A stretch of DNA of 64,000 nt. It comes from MGIIb-O1 sp002457595 (lineage in GTDB: Archaea > Thermoplasmatota > Poseidoniia > Poseidoniales > Thalassarchaeaceae). The notes beneath the pieces are model-generated. The model was not told the DNA's origin, did not search any database, and worked only from the letters and a program-made list of their open reading frames with translations. Shown one piece after another: positions 8,788-17,799 of this stretch. The position numbers and the translations under genes are program-made. Location of the stretch: the NCBI GenBank assembly GCA_045568115.1, contig JBJLBO010000005.1, positions 486,980-550,979 on the forward strand, given 5' to 3'. Position 1 is the stretch's first letter, and each line of letters begins with the position of its first letter.

Positions 8788-8869
8788 CATCGGTTGTCCG
8801 ATGGCCCTCAAAGGGCATCCAGCCGAAATGACATCCCTATTTGAAGCAGACGGCCACCCCTACGGGGTG
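8788..8869 (-). promoter_or_regulatory. Three-hairpin leader of the rps13 operon
   Basis: Between the methyltransferase stop (8883) and the rps13 start (8768) lie three perfect small hairpins: CATCGG-TTGT-CCGATG (8788-8803), GCCCT-CAA-AGGGC (8804-8816) and CACCCC-TAC-GGGGTG (8855-8869). The first two abut. On the transcript this could be a terminator for the upstream gene, a ribosomal-protein binding leader, or both. No T-run is obvious. Confidence 0.55.
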
Positions 8870-8882
8870 TGAAAATCAGGTA

Positions 8883-10235
8883 TTATGACTCTTTACAGAC
8901 TATGTAAAGGGTGTGACTTCCACTACCTCTTTCAAGTTCAAGATCTACCATAAATCCACGTGAGCCTTCAATTTCTTTCAGAGCTTTGTCCAGTCTACGT
9001 TGTAAAGTTGGATGGATTTCAGGATCAAGAGAACACCTCAGAGTGACTTTCCCCACGCCGTTTCGAGCAACAGATTCAGCCGTTTGTTCTATTGTATGGT
9101 ATTCAGGAGGAGTAAGGCGATGCTGAACGATTTCCCCACTAGCAATAACAAATGAACCAATTTCATCATCTGTTGAAACCGGTTCAGTAGAAATCAACAG
9201 CGGCCTTCTCCCTTCAATTCGCAACCAAGAACGGCCCGATGATTCTGGGATGGCCTGCTCAACCCAAGACTCATGCAGGCCGGATTGAACCAATGCGGGG
9301 TCGACTATTGTCAAGAATGAACCAAAGGGAGGAGGTTTACTCATTGAAGTTATATCCGAGTTTTGTGATTTACCTTCAATGCTGGACATTATTTTCTTTC
9401 GACCCATTCTAACGCATCGAGCTGAATTTTTCGAAGCAAGAGAGCCAATCCAAACGGATAATCTGTCAATTCGACCCCCTCCCTGACTGAGCCATTCCCA
9501 AGTTCTGGGAATTCCAGGGAATGTAGTTTCAATAATTGCATCGACTAATGACTGTTGTTCACCACTCAAACGTGGCGAAAGGTCGAGAAGAACTGCAGGG
9601 CCTTTGGGGCCCGATTCCAAGTGTTTTGACCAAGCCTTCAGTAGCGGAGTTAATGCCGGTTTCATTTCATCAACTTCATGCCTTTGCGCATCAGGAGGAC
9701 GAGCAGGGTCAAGATGTAGCATAGCGATTGGAGGATGTGCTCGAGTACCAGCTTCTCGTAGACTATTCCAGTATGATGTAATAGCACTCTCTGCCATAAT
9801 ACCATCACCAATCAGAACTCTATCCATCGAGCGCTGAAGGTCTTCTGGATCGCCGTTTGAGTGCATGTTTGCAGCGCACATTAATGCAATCTCAGGATCT
9901 AATTCTATTGCCAGTCCTGGCCTTTGCAATCCTGACGTAAGAGCAATTAGTTGAACACCAGAACCAGCTGCCGCATCTAGAATAACTCCGGCAGGTAACT
10001 CGTTAGTATCGATTAGTGACGCACGAGCCTGTGCAATAGACCAAGGAGTAGAGAGTCTTTTCATCTGTTCACTCATGAAAAATGAGGGTTCTCCTTTACG
10101 TGCAGATTTGGATTTATTCAACTTAGAAGCACGTTCGACAACCTCGTCAGATGGACGAAGGGCATAGTGGCTGGGATCTTCGTTCATGTTTGTCGCTTCC
10201 ATGTTGTGGTCAAGTCTCTTTCGTGCAGATTTCAT
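8883..10235 (-). CDS. Class I SAM-dependent methyltransferase with THUMP-like C-terminus
   Basis: Rossmann-fold methyltransferase of about 450 residues. Motif I is ILDAAAGSGVQLIAL, the acidic SAM ribose ligand region is AIELDPEIALMCAAN, and motif IV is LHLDPARPP. The C-terminal part resembles the THUMP-like domain found in a group of such enzymes, so an RNA substrate is likely but unproven. ATG 10235 overlaps the upstream FKBP-gene stop as TGATG, indicating translational coupling; TTG 10238 is an alternative. It precedes the ribosomal block on the same strand. Confidence 0.75.
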   Translation of the reverse strand: MKSARKRLDHNMEATNMNEDPSHYALRPSDEVVERASKLNKSKSARKGEPSFFMSEQMKRLSTPWSIAQARASLIDTNELPAGVILDAAAGSGVQLIALTSGLQRPGLAIELDPEIALMCAANMHSNGDPEDLQRSMDRVLIGDGIMAESAITSYWNSLREAGTRAHPPIAMLHLDPARPPDAQRHEVDEMKPALTPLLKAWSKHLESGPKGPAVLLDLSPRLSGEQQSLVDAIIETTFPGIPRTWEWLSQGGGRIDRLSVWIGSLASKNSARCVRMGRKKIMSSIEGKSQNSDITSMSKPPPFGSFLTIVDPALVQSGLHESWVEQAIPESSGRSWLRIEGRRPLLISTEPVSTDDEIGSFVIASGEIVQHRLTPPEYHTIEQTAESVARNGVGKVTLRCSLDPEIHPTLQRRLDKALKEIEGSRGFMVDLELERGSGSHTLYIVCKES

Positions 10236-11221
10236 CAAATGGTTGACCTAACGACCTTTATCTCGAAACGCAACCAAGCATCTTGAAGTTCATGCCCTTC
10301 ACTATTTCCATAGGCTATTTCAGGAGGTAGTAAAGTAGTGTGAGTAGTTCCTGTATCGAGACCAGGGATTAATCCTCTATCTTCATCTATATCTAGACCT
10401 ACCATTGACCAACAGAATCCGACAATTGACCAATTACAACCATCACCTGCAGAATCTCCCCAATCACCATCATCTAATTCTTCTCCAGTATCTGCATTCC
10501 AAACTGTATATTCAACTTCTACAGTGTCCCCATTTTCAATGTGAATATCTCGTTGATTTACGCCTTCAAAAATATGTACATCAAGGACTACCTCGGCATC
10601 TGGTACTCGCAAATGTGATGCTTCAACTGTAATGTCATGCTCAGTTACATCATCAGATAGTTCAATTTCGACAATTAATGTCCCATTGGCATCAATTGAA
10701 TCAAGTGTCAAGTCAGCATCGCCATCATCTGCGAAAACAACACCGCCACCTATGATTTCTAGAACTAAATCTAACGGCTGGTTGGCTCTATTGTAAATCA
10801 CCACACTAGCGTGATCACCAACGCCTTGATGTTCCCAGTCACATCTTAATTCGCCAGGATAAAGGAATTCATCATCTTGGTCGGCTAATACCGTTGGCCA
10901 ATTCCAGTCTCCAAGTCGTGAATCACAGGTGTCGAAAAGAAGATCCACCTCCCAAAGCCAGCGATCGTTTTCATCCTTGATTAAATCAATATCAGTGACT
11001 TTGAAGGCGTCCTCATTTTTCTTAGAAAAATCCCAGACACTGTAACCAACAACGATTGTTGAGCCAATCAATAGAGCAGCGGTGGCAAGAGAAAGCAGAA
11101 TAGCTGCTCTAGGAATTGTCATTTCATTGATACCAATTGGTATAGTAGGATGCTCCACTTCCTCGGCAGTATCCGAGATCCAAGTACCCGTCACGATACC
11201 CTTGCCTCGCCCGTCTGTCAT
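10235..11221 (-). CDS. Membrane-anchored FKBP-type peptidyl-prolyl isomerase-like protein
   Basis: A short cytoplasmic N-terminus, one membrane segment (IPRAAILLSLATAALLIGST), then an extracytoplasmic region of about 270 residues. The C-terminal 110 residues match an FKBP fold: NGDTVEVEYTVWNADTGEEL, LIPGLDTGTTHTTLLPPEIAYG and a final LRFEIKVV strand. An insertion with Cys residues interrupts the FKBP domain. It is probably a folding factor outside the membrane; catalytic activity cannot be judged. The ATG is at 11221 and the stop overlaps the next gene. Confidence 0.75.
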   Translation of the reverse strand: MTDGRGKGIVTGTWISDTAEEVEHPTIPIGINEMTIPRAAILLSLATAALLIGSTIVVGYSVWDFSKKNEDAFKVTDIDLIKDENDRWLWEVDLLFDTCDSRLGDWNWPTVLADQDDEFLYPGELRCDWEHQGVGDHASVVIYNRANQPLDLVLEIIGGGVVFADDGDADLTLDSIDANGTLIVEIELSDDVTEHDITVEASHLRVPDAEVVLDVHIFEGVNQRDIHIENGDTVEVEYTVWNADTGEELDDGDWGDSAGDGCNWSIVGFCWSMVGLDIDEDRGLIPGLDTGTTHTTLLPPEIAYGNSEGHELQDAWLRFEIKVVRSTI

Positions 11222-11289
11222 CAACGTTAGTATGTGAAGTCATGATACAGATGGAAAGAAGGGGGGGAGTTTCAAAGCCAGTAATCGAC

Positions 11290-14200
11290 TTAGTCCATCA
11301 ACATGGCTTCTTGATTTCTCTGACCCAACCAAGTTACCAAGGCTAACTCAGCCCCTATCACTGCTAGTAGAAGGAATAGAGCCGATGGGCCAAGAGTTGC
11401 AGTACCTCCAAGGACCAATAGTGTTAGACCTGTGCCTATTACTAAATCGATAAGCCCCAGAACCCTCAGAATCTTGCGTAATTGAATTATCCCGACAACC
11501 CACAAAGTTGTTGAGAGTGAGAAAAGAGTTATTGGAATCAGAAGGGGTTGATTGAGAGTTAGAAGTCCAATACCCATCATCAAATGGGCATCGATAACAG
11601 CCATCATTGTCCAATGACCATTCTTGAGTGGTATAGATGAGGCGATTACAATCATCATTATTACACCTATAATATAGCATATTTCAGGTAATAAATCTAG
11701 AATAGTTGGGAATTGATTTGATAATGAAATCAGTGGGATAGGTGACACAGCAACTGCAATTCCAACAGCCTCAACCTGTTTGTTCCGCCTACCTTGATTA
11801 ATTGCATTAACTACAGCCAGAATTCCAGCGGGGCCCCAAGACAAAATTGCATAGGCTAGAACTCTAGCACCTCGCCCTGAACTACTTTGGTGTGTGTCTC
11901 GACCAACATTTTCTCGCCTCGAACTAATCCAAATATCGATTAATAGAGCAATTATTAGCAGACCTTCAAGTAAGAACCAAGGTAATTGCCATTGGATAAG
12001 ATCGCCATTGAATGGATCTATGGTCATTGGCGCAGGTAATGATTCGACCATAATGGTTCCAGCAATCAATGTCAGAGTAAGAGGTAAAACAAACCAATCT
12101 ATCGCAATTGGTATACGATCTAGAAGGTTGTCCTGATTCCAAATCGAAAGAACACTCAGCTCTAAGATAAGAATTGTAACTACTGCTAAATCGAGAAGTT
12201 CACTATTGCTAGAACCCGGATGAATATGTCCAACAAGAAGAATCCCAATTAAACCAAATATTGCAGTTCCGATTGGAAGTTCTATTCCTAATAGGGCTGG
12301 TAAATCAAGATTGAGACTTTGAGTTCGGATTCGAGCAATAGATACTAGAACTGTTGCAAAAATGCCTAGTAGCAGAATGATAATTGGTGAAGAACCTAGA
12401 ATGAATCCATAAACAATACCCGAACCTAGACTCAAGATTAGAAACATCATCACGATTCTTGGTTTATGAGAAATATCTGTTGTATAGAGTTCCTCCAAAT
12501 TATCGGTTTTCTTAAGATCACGGCGCTTCTTCCGTTTTGCCTCCAAGTCCGCTAATCTAGTATCGTAACTGCTAATGTTCCCTGTGCCTAACGTAGTTTC
12601 TCTTTCTTGTGCAAGTGAGGCTATTTCAAGTCGAGAATCACGTCGAGAAATTGATTTGAGTTCGGCTCTTATCTCTCCGCGTGCTACAAGCCAGAGAGAT
12701 GTTGCAATGAAAATTGCAATGCCAAGATAAGTTGCGTCATACTGTTCTTCTTGGAAAGATAAACCAATAGAAATAGTCAGTAACCAAAGAGCCGCACCGG
12801 TTGGTTTGAGCAAATTCTCCATTAATTTGGACTTTGATAAGTAGAATGTAAGAGCGACTCCTGAGGAAATAACAGCCGACATTGAAACCTCAAAGGTAGG
12901 TATTGTTGACATTGATTCGAGAAGCACACTGGGTTCCTTTGATGCGATTGTAACAAGAATAGGAAGGGACATTAGTGCCATTCCATTGGTGTAGACTGAT
13001 TCGTTATCATAGTCGGCTCGGAACATTACTGAACCCGATGCAATTAGTATCAAGAGCATCCAAATTTCATCCATTCCATGTCTCCAACTGAGGACAGACG
13101 CCGACACAGCCATGACCGATACCATAACAATTGGATTTCCAATTCTCTTGTTTTGAAATTCCACACCGAGATGAAGGAGGAAAACAAGACTTGTAACAAT
13201 TAGCAATGTAACTGAAGTAAAGCCTCCTAGTTGAGCCATCGAGATGATTGTTAACATTGGAAGCCATAGTCCCATACTCCACAGTTGCAGAGCACCTGAG
13301 TCTCGAATCGAAGCCGAAATTTCAGTTATACCAAGGAATCCTGAGGCTAAATTTACACCGGTTTCGCCCATTCTGATATTCACGACTATCATCAGAATTG
13401 CTGAAACACACAAATAAGCTGCTAGAGGAGTATTAGAGAGATCAATCATTGAACCGGGGTCTAACTGATCATTAGCAACTAATACAGTCCTAATTGCCTC
13501 TTGTACTAATTCTTCTATTAGAATCCATGACCATGGCAATAGTACAGTAATTCCTGCAAGTGAAGGTGCTTTCCTCATCACTGCAAGTATGGCAGTTCCC
13601 AGATGTAGAATACTAAGCATTACGAGTAAAGCAATTCCACCGTCACCACCGTCTACTTCAGCTTCAGCAGGAATTAGAATTACGAGTAATATCAAAATTG
13701 AAACTGCACCCACCCAGAGAACTCTGTCAGTAACTCTATTCTGGTCTCTTAACATGATATACCCAGTAAGAATTGTTGCTATAATCGAGAATGTTTCATA
13801 TGAATTGAAAGGAATTATTGGTTCGAGTGAAACGTCAAGAATTAGCATTATTGCTAATATCACCCCTCCAGTAAGAAGAGGAATACTAACTCTAGTTTTC
13901 TCAACACCTCGAACGACTAGGTAAGAACCACCAAAAGCACCGCCTAGAAATGTCACCATTCCTAATGCATAACCAGTATCTTCTCTGCTTGAGGCTACTG
14001 CCATTAGTGCCCCTATCATTCCCAATGAGATTGACACCCCCCAAAGTCCTGGTTGGCCCAATCCAACTGTTTTGAATCCCTTAGAGAACCAATTATCTTC
14101 ACGTGCAAATCGGGCTGCCATAGAAGCATTTATTCCAGAAATAACCATCAAAAGGAGGAATAAAATTAGTGGAGTATCAAGTGGCTCAATAATCAATGAA

Positions 14201-15039
14201 CCGCTGGTAAATCCATCTGTAATTGCGTGCATCCCAATCCATAGATTAGAGGCAGCGATTCCTAACGCAGCAAGATTCCCTGACCCTCTATGTATAGCAA
14301 GTCCATGTAGCAGAATTGTTGCTAGAAGAATCATTATTGCTACTCCAAATTCTCCACCTATTGAACCAGCAGTTGAGCCTATAGCGAGTAAAATTAGAGT
14401 TGCTTGGGCCGCTATTGCATCGTGTTCATATCTATATGCGACGAAGATATTTAGCGCGACTAGAAGTAAGAGAATAATTGCTAGAATCTCTACAGAAATG
14501 GGAAGAATAGTACCCATCTCCCATCGATTTAGTTCAAGAGCTAAACCGTACAGAACTTTCATCGAAATAATGACCCAAGAAACTCCAAGTAGATTCAAAT
14601 CCTTATCGGAGACCCATTTTTCACCCAATGAAAATCCAATTACGGCTAGTGCGACCAACATTAGCAAAGAAACTAATGGAGAAAAGGCCGTTCCTGCAAC
14701 AATGCTAAGTGCGCTGAAAATGAAAATCATTGCGACCATTAATGACCAATTGACTTTCCTCTCACCTTCTCTTGCCATATTCGAAACTACATCTTCCTCT
14801 GGAGCAAAACGTACGGTTCCATCAGACTGAACCGCACCTGGTTCGTCACCTGTGGGAGCTGAAAAAGGATCAAAGACATCACCTAGAGCTTCGTCACGTT
14901 CTGGTTCCGGTATTGCCTCATTATCAGGGACTACCTCTGATAAGAAATCATCAAGATCGAGGGCATCGATATCGATATTCCCTCCCATCTTGAAGCGTCG
15001 CGCGCGGATGAGAGGGTCCTCCTTCTCCTCAGTACTCAC
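11290..15039 (-). CDS. Large polytopic membrane protein of unknown function (1249 residues)
   Basis: The N-terminal ~95 residues are soluble and acidic (IDIDALDLDDFLSEVVPD), followed by a very long array of hydrophobic helices, roughly 30 by eye. One charged cytoplasmic-type stretch of about 75 residues interrupts the array (ISRRDSRLEIASLAQERET through LEAKRKKRRDLKKTDN, around 12480-12680). No transporter, transferase or channel motif was recognised. The start is GTG 15039. The gene is divergent from pckA across a region holding a perfect 15-bp inverted repeat. Composition looks like its neighbours, so recent transfer is not suggested. Confidence 0.8.
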   Translation of the reverse strand: MSTEEKEDPLIRARRFKMGGNIDIDALDLDDFLSEVVPDNEAIPEPERDEALGDVFDPFSAPTGDEPGAVQSDGTVRFAPEEDVVSNMAREGERKVNWSLMVAMIFIFSALSIVAGTAFSPLVSLLMLVALAVIGFSLGEKWVSDKDLNLLGVSWVIISMKVLYGLALELNRWEMGTILPISVEILAIILLLLVALNIFVAYRYEHDAIAAQATLILLAIGSTAGSIGGEFGVAIMILLATILLHGLAIHRGSGNLAALGIAASNLWIGMHAITDGFTSGSLIIEPLDTPLILFLLLMVISGINASMAARFAREDNWFSKGFKTVGLGQPGLWGVSISLGMIGALMAVASSREDTGYALGMVTFLGGAFGGSYLVVRGVEKTRVSIPLLTGGVILAIMLILDVSLEPIIPFNSYETFSIIATILTGYIMLRDQNRVTDRVLWVGAVSILILLVILIPAEAEVDGGDGGIALLVMLSILHLGTAILAVMRKAPSLAGITVLLPWSWILIEELVQEAIRTVLVANDQLDPGSMIDLSNTPLAAYLCVSAILMIVVNIRMGETGVNLASGFLGITEISASIRDSGALQLWSMGLWLPMLTIISMAQLGGFTSVTLLIVTSLVFLLHLGVEFQNKRIGNPIVMVSVMAVSASVLSWRHGMDEIWMLLILIASGSVMFRADYDNESVYTNGMALMSLPILVTIASKEPSVLLESMSTIPTFEVSMSAVISSGVALTFYLSKSKLMENLLKPTGAALWLLTISIGLSFQEEQYDATYLGIAIFIATSLWLVARGEIRAELKSISRRDSRLEIASLAQERETTLGTGNISSYDTRLADLEAKRKKRRDLKKTDNLEELYTTDISHKPRIVMMFLILSLGSGIVYGFILGSSPIIILLLGIFATVLVSIARIRTQSLNLDLPALLGIELPIGTAIFGLIGILLVGHIHPGSSNSELLDLAVVTILILELSVLSIWNQDNLLDRIPIAIDWFVLPLTLTLIAGTIMVESLPAPMTIDPFNGDLIQWQLPWFLLEGLLIIALLIDIWISSRRENVGRDTHQSSSGRGARVLAYAILSWGPAGILAVVNAINQGRRNKQVEAVGIAVAVSPIPLISLSNQFPTILDLLPEICYIIGVIMMIVIASSIPLKNGHWTMMAVIDAHLMMGIGLLTLNQPLLIPITLFSLSTTLWVVGIIQLRKILRVLGLIDLVIGTGLTLLVLGGTATLGPSALFLLLAVIGAELALVTWLGQRNQEAMLMD

Positions 15040-15059
15040 ACTCCGCGAGGTGGGCCTTC

Positions 15060-15074
15060 ATGCGATAATCGCAT
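15060..15074. promoter_or_regulatory. Perfect inverted repeat between divergent genes
   Basis: ATGCGAT-A-ATCGCAT has 7-bp perfect arms around one central base and lies in the 128-base gap between the divergent 1249-residue membrane protein gene and pckA. This size and position suit a dimeric repressor operator. The regulator is not known. Confidence 0.4.
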
Positions 15075-15167
15075 CCCCCTCAAGGAATCATTTGATTATG
15101 ATTTCACAGAGTGAATTGTCCACGCTCATCCGTAATAGTTGAAAGCCGATTGTCGACGTCGGGCAGC

Positions 15168-16784
15168 ATGGAGAGCAGCACCCGCTCGTCTACTCCGGCC
15201 TCATTTGCTACGCCTATTGCTTCGCATGGCTTAGACCCCAGCGGCGCAGTGCACTGGAATCTAAATGCAGAGGAGTTACACAAGAGGGCTGTAGAACGCG
15301 GTGAAGCCCAACTCACGGCGCATGGAGTTTTACTCGCCACCACTGGTGAACGTACTGGGCGCTCACCGAATGACCGATTCATAGTAGATGAACCCGGTCT
15401 AGCCGATCATGTGTGGTGGGGAGATGTGAACAGACCTACTAGTCGAAGAGTGTTTGAGGGGTTATTAGAAAAGGTTCAGAATCATTTAGACGAAGCAGAT
15501 GAATTATTCGTCAAAGACGCACATTGTGGCGCCGATTCGAAATATGCAATGCCGGTTAGATTAGTCACTGAGAAGGCTTGGCATGCGGCTTTCTTTCACA
15601 ATATGTTCGTACGTAGCGAACCTGAGCAACTCGCAGACCACAAGCCCCAGTATACAATTCTTCACGCACCGGAATTACTTGCTGAACCAAAAAATGATGG
15701 GACAAACTCAGGAGTCTTTGTTATTCTAGCATTAGATAGAGGATTGGTGATAATTGGTGGAACTCATTACGCTGGTGAAATAAAGAAGGCCATATTCACC
15801 ATAATGAATCACATTCTTCCATCTAAGGGCCTTCTTCCTATGCACTGCTCTGCAAATACAGATGGGAAAGAATCAGCACTCTTCTTTGGCCTATCAGGTA
15901 CAGGTAAAACAACCCTCAGTGCAGACCCAAATAGAGCCCTAGTTGGCGATGATGAGCACGGTTGGTCCTTTGATGGAGTTTTCAACTTTGAAGGTGGATG
16001 CTATGCTAAACTAATCGGGCTGTCTGAGGAAGATGAACCAGAAATTTATGCAACTACGAGAATGCAAGGAACAATACTTGAGAATGTAATACTCGATGCT
16101 GAGGGAGTGCCAGACTTTGACAATGGTACACTCACACAGAATACTCGTGGCTCATATCCAATTGAAGCGATTGAAAATAGAACTGCAGATTCAACAGCAG
16201 GACACCCGAAGAATGTGGTATTCCTAACCTGTGATGCCTTCGGAGTTCTGCCACCTCTATCTCGCCTAACACCTCAACAGGCAGCTTACCACTTCATGTC
16301 CGGATATACTGCAAAGGTGGCGGGAACTGAAATTGGGGTGACTGAACCTCAAGCCACTTTCTCAACCTGCTTTGGAGCACCGTTCATGCCTCGACATCCA
16401 AGCGTTTACGCAGACCTCCTTTCAAAGAAAGTCGCTGAGCACAATGCAACATGTTGGCTAATCAATACTGGCTGGGTAGCTGGCGGATATGGAGACTCAA
16501 GCCGTATCAAAATTCGCTGGACAAGAGCACTGTTGAACGCTGCACTACGTGGAGATTTAGACGATGTTGTATTTGTAGAAGACGAGCGCTTTGGATTCAC
16601 AGTTCCAGTTGAATGTGAAGGAGTCCCTGATGAAATATTGCAACCTCGCGATACTTGGACAGACAAGACTCGTTACGATAACGTTGCAAATCTACTTGCT
16701 CAGATGTTCATTGAGAATTTCGAACAATATGAGGAAGGTTGCAGTGAGGAAGTTCTCGCTGCATCTCCTAAAGTTCTAGATTGA
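15168..16784 (+). CDS. pckA: Phosphoenolpyruvate carboxykinase (ATP)
   Basis: Converts oxaloacetate and ATP to PEP, CO2 and ADP for gluconeogenesis. TGERTGRSPNDRF is the substrate-binding N-terminal motif, and FFGLSGTGKTTLSADP is the kinase-1a P-loop. VGDDEHGWSFDGVFNFEGG holds the metal-binding Asp pair (kinase-2 region). FLTCDAFGVLPPLSRL is also typical of the ATP-dependent family. The frame opens at GTG 15111, but ATG 15168 gives the usual length of about 538 residues. With the malic enzyme at 18895 it links C4 acids to PEP and pyruvate. Confidence 0.96.
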   Translation: MESSTRSSTPASFATPIASHGLDPSGAVHWNLNAEELHKRAVERGEAQLTAHGVLLATTGERTGRSPNDRFIVDEPGLADHVWWGDVNRPTSRRVFEGLLEKVQNHLDEADELFVKDAHCGADSKYAMPVRLVTEKAWHAAFFHNMFVRSEPEQLADHKPQYTILHAPELLAEPKNDGTNSGVFVILALDRGLVIIGGTHYAGEIKKAIFTIMNHILPSKGLLPMHCSANTDGKESALFFGLSGTGKTTLSADPNRALVGDDEHGWSFDGVFNFEGGCYAKLIGLSEEDEPEIYATTRMQGTILENVILDAEGVPDFDNGTLTQNTRGSYPIEAIENRTADSTAGHPKNVVFLTCDAFGVLPPLSRLTPQQAAYHFMSGYTAKVAGTEIGVTEPQATFSTCFGAPFMPRHPSVYADLLSKKVAEHNATCWLINTGWVAGGYGDSSRIKIRWTRALLNAALRGDLDDVVFVEDERFGFTVPVECEGVPDEILQPRDTWTDKTRYDNVANLLAQMFIENFEQYEEGCSEEVLAASPKVLD

Positions 16785-16805
16785 ATTCACGAGAGTTCGA
16801 TCATA

Positions 16806-17708
16806 TCAGTTTCTTGTGAGTCTGAGAAGATCAGGTCGACTGTAATGGCCACTGTGGTCGAAGTTTTGGCGCTCCTCCAGGACGGTGCGCCTATCCACAT
16901 CCGCGTATAGGATACCTTCTTCGTAATCTGGCAGAGGCCCTGCGATAATCTCCCCAGTAGGATCTGCGATGAGAGAGCCCCCAGAGTGAATTCCTCCTGC
17001 TTTGAGCATTTCATCCCGCATCGGGAAGTCATCAAGTGAGAGGTGTTCAAAATCCTCTCCTCGGTAGACGCCACACGCTGAGAGAACCCACGATCTCCCC
17101 TCTAAAGCAATAAATCGAGTGATATCCTTTGTGATAGAGTAAGAACCCGGCCAGACTGCAACATGAATCATTTCTCCCTCCTGATGTAGTGCCGCACGAG
17201 CGAGGGGGATCCAATTCTCCCAGCAATTCAATCCGCCAATCCGTCCCTCGGGAGTGTCGTAGGTTCGCAAACCCTCTATATCACCGTCTGCCCATATCAG
17301 TCGTTCATCGTATGTGGGCTTTATCTTACGGTGTCTACCTAATATCTCTCCTTCAAAGCCAATGGTCAGTAACGTGCAGTAAACACTACTGACTCCGGCT
17401 TCAAGTATGCCACCCATCAGCATGATACCATGCTCAGAGGCAATTTCACACATTTCGGCAACTATTGATCCATCAAGGCTGACCGCTTCCCGAACATAGG
17501 TCGAGTAAGCTCGTTTCTGTTCAGGATGATTCCAGCGAGCTGAATCTGTCATACCCATCCATACAGGATACCCCGGAATGAGAGTCTCGCCCCATGTGAT
17601 TACACTAGCGCCTTCCCCAACTGCTTCAAGAATGAGCGTCTTGAGTTTTTTCCAAGAAGCAGACTTGTCAAGAAAAACCGGTGACATCTGGATGACTGCG
17701 ACTTTCAC
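16806..17708 (-). CDS. Nitrilase / carbon-nitrogen hydrolase family enzyme
   Basis: A 300-residue enzyme with the complete nitrilase triad: Glu41 (TWGETLIPGYP), Lys128 (GRHRKIKPTYDERLIW) and Cys162 (GGLNCWENWIPLAR). The PTYDERLIW and CWEN contexts fit true nitrilases (branch 1) better than amidases, but the substrate is not fixed by the sequence. It is convergent with pckA (a 21-base gap) and divergent from the aldo/keto reductase across a region with a long inverted repeat. Confidence 0.88.
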   Translation of the reverse strand: MKVAVIQMSPVFLDKSASWKKLKTLILEAVGEGASVITWGETLIPGYPVWMGMTDSARWNHPEQKRAYSTYVREAVSLDGSIVAEMCEIASEHGIMLMGGILEAGVSSVYCTLLTIGFEGEILGRHRKIKPTYDERLIWADGDIEGLRTYDTPEGRIGGLNCWENWIPLARAALHQEGEMIHVAVWPGSYSITKDITRFIALEGRSWVLSACGVYRGEDFEHLSLDDFPMRDEMLKAGGIHSGGSLIADPTGEIIAGPLPDYEEGILYADVDRRTVLEERQNFDHSGHYSRPDLLRLTRN

Positions 17709-17743
17709 GAGAATACCTTGTTGCCTCTATTTGAAAATTCTTT

Positions 17744-17784
17744 GGTATCCTTTGACTCACTCAAAGAGTTCTCAAAGGGATACC
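17744..17784. promoter_or_regulatory. Long inverted repeat upstream of the aldo/keto reductase
   Basis: GGTATCC-TTTGA (17744-17755) pairs with TCAAA-G-GGATACC (17772-17784), a 12-bp stem with one bulged G. A second TCAAA at 17761-17765 could pair with the same TTTGA and give an alternative hairpin. It lies in the 91-base divergent gap between the nitrilase and reductase genes, so it could be an operator for both or a leader hairpin of the reductase mRNA. Confidence 0.5.
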
Positions 17785-17799
17785 TGTTCGGGATTGAAT

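Noticed and set aside
14072..14830. A 252-codon plus-strand ORF opposite the large membrane protein
   Set aside because: It lies fully inside the 1249-codon gene, whose alternating hydrophobic helices are clear; the antisense frame has no protein-like pattern.
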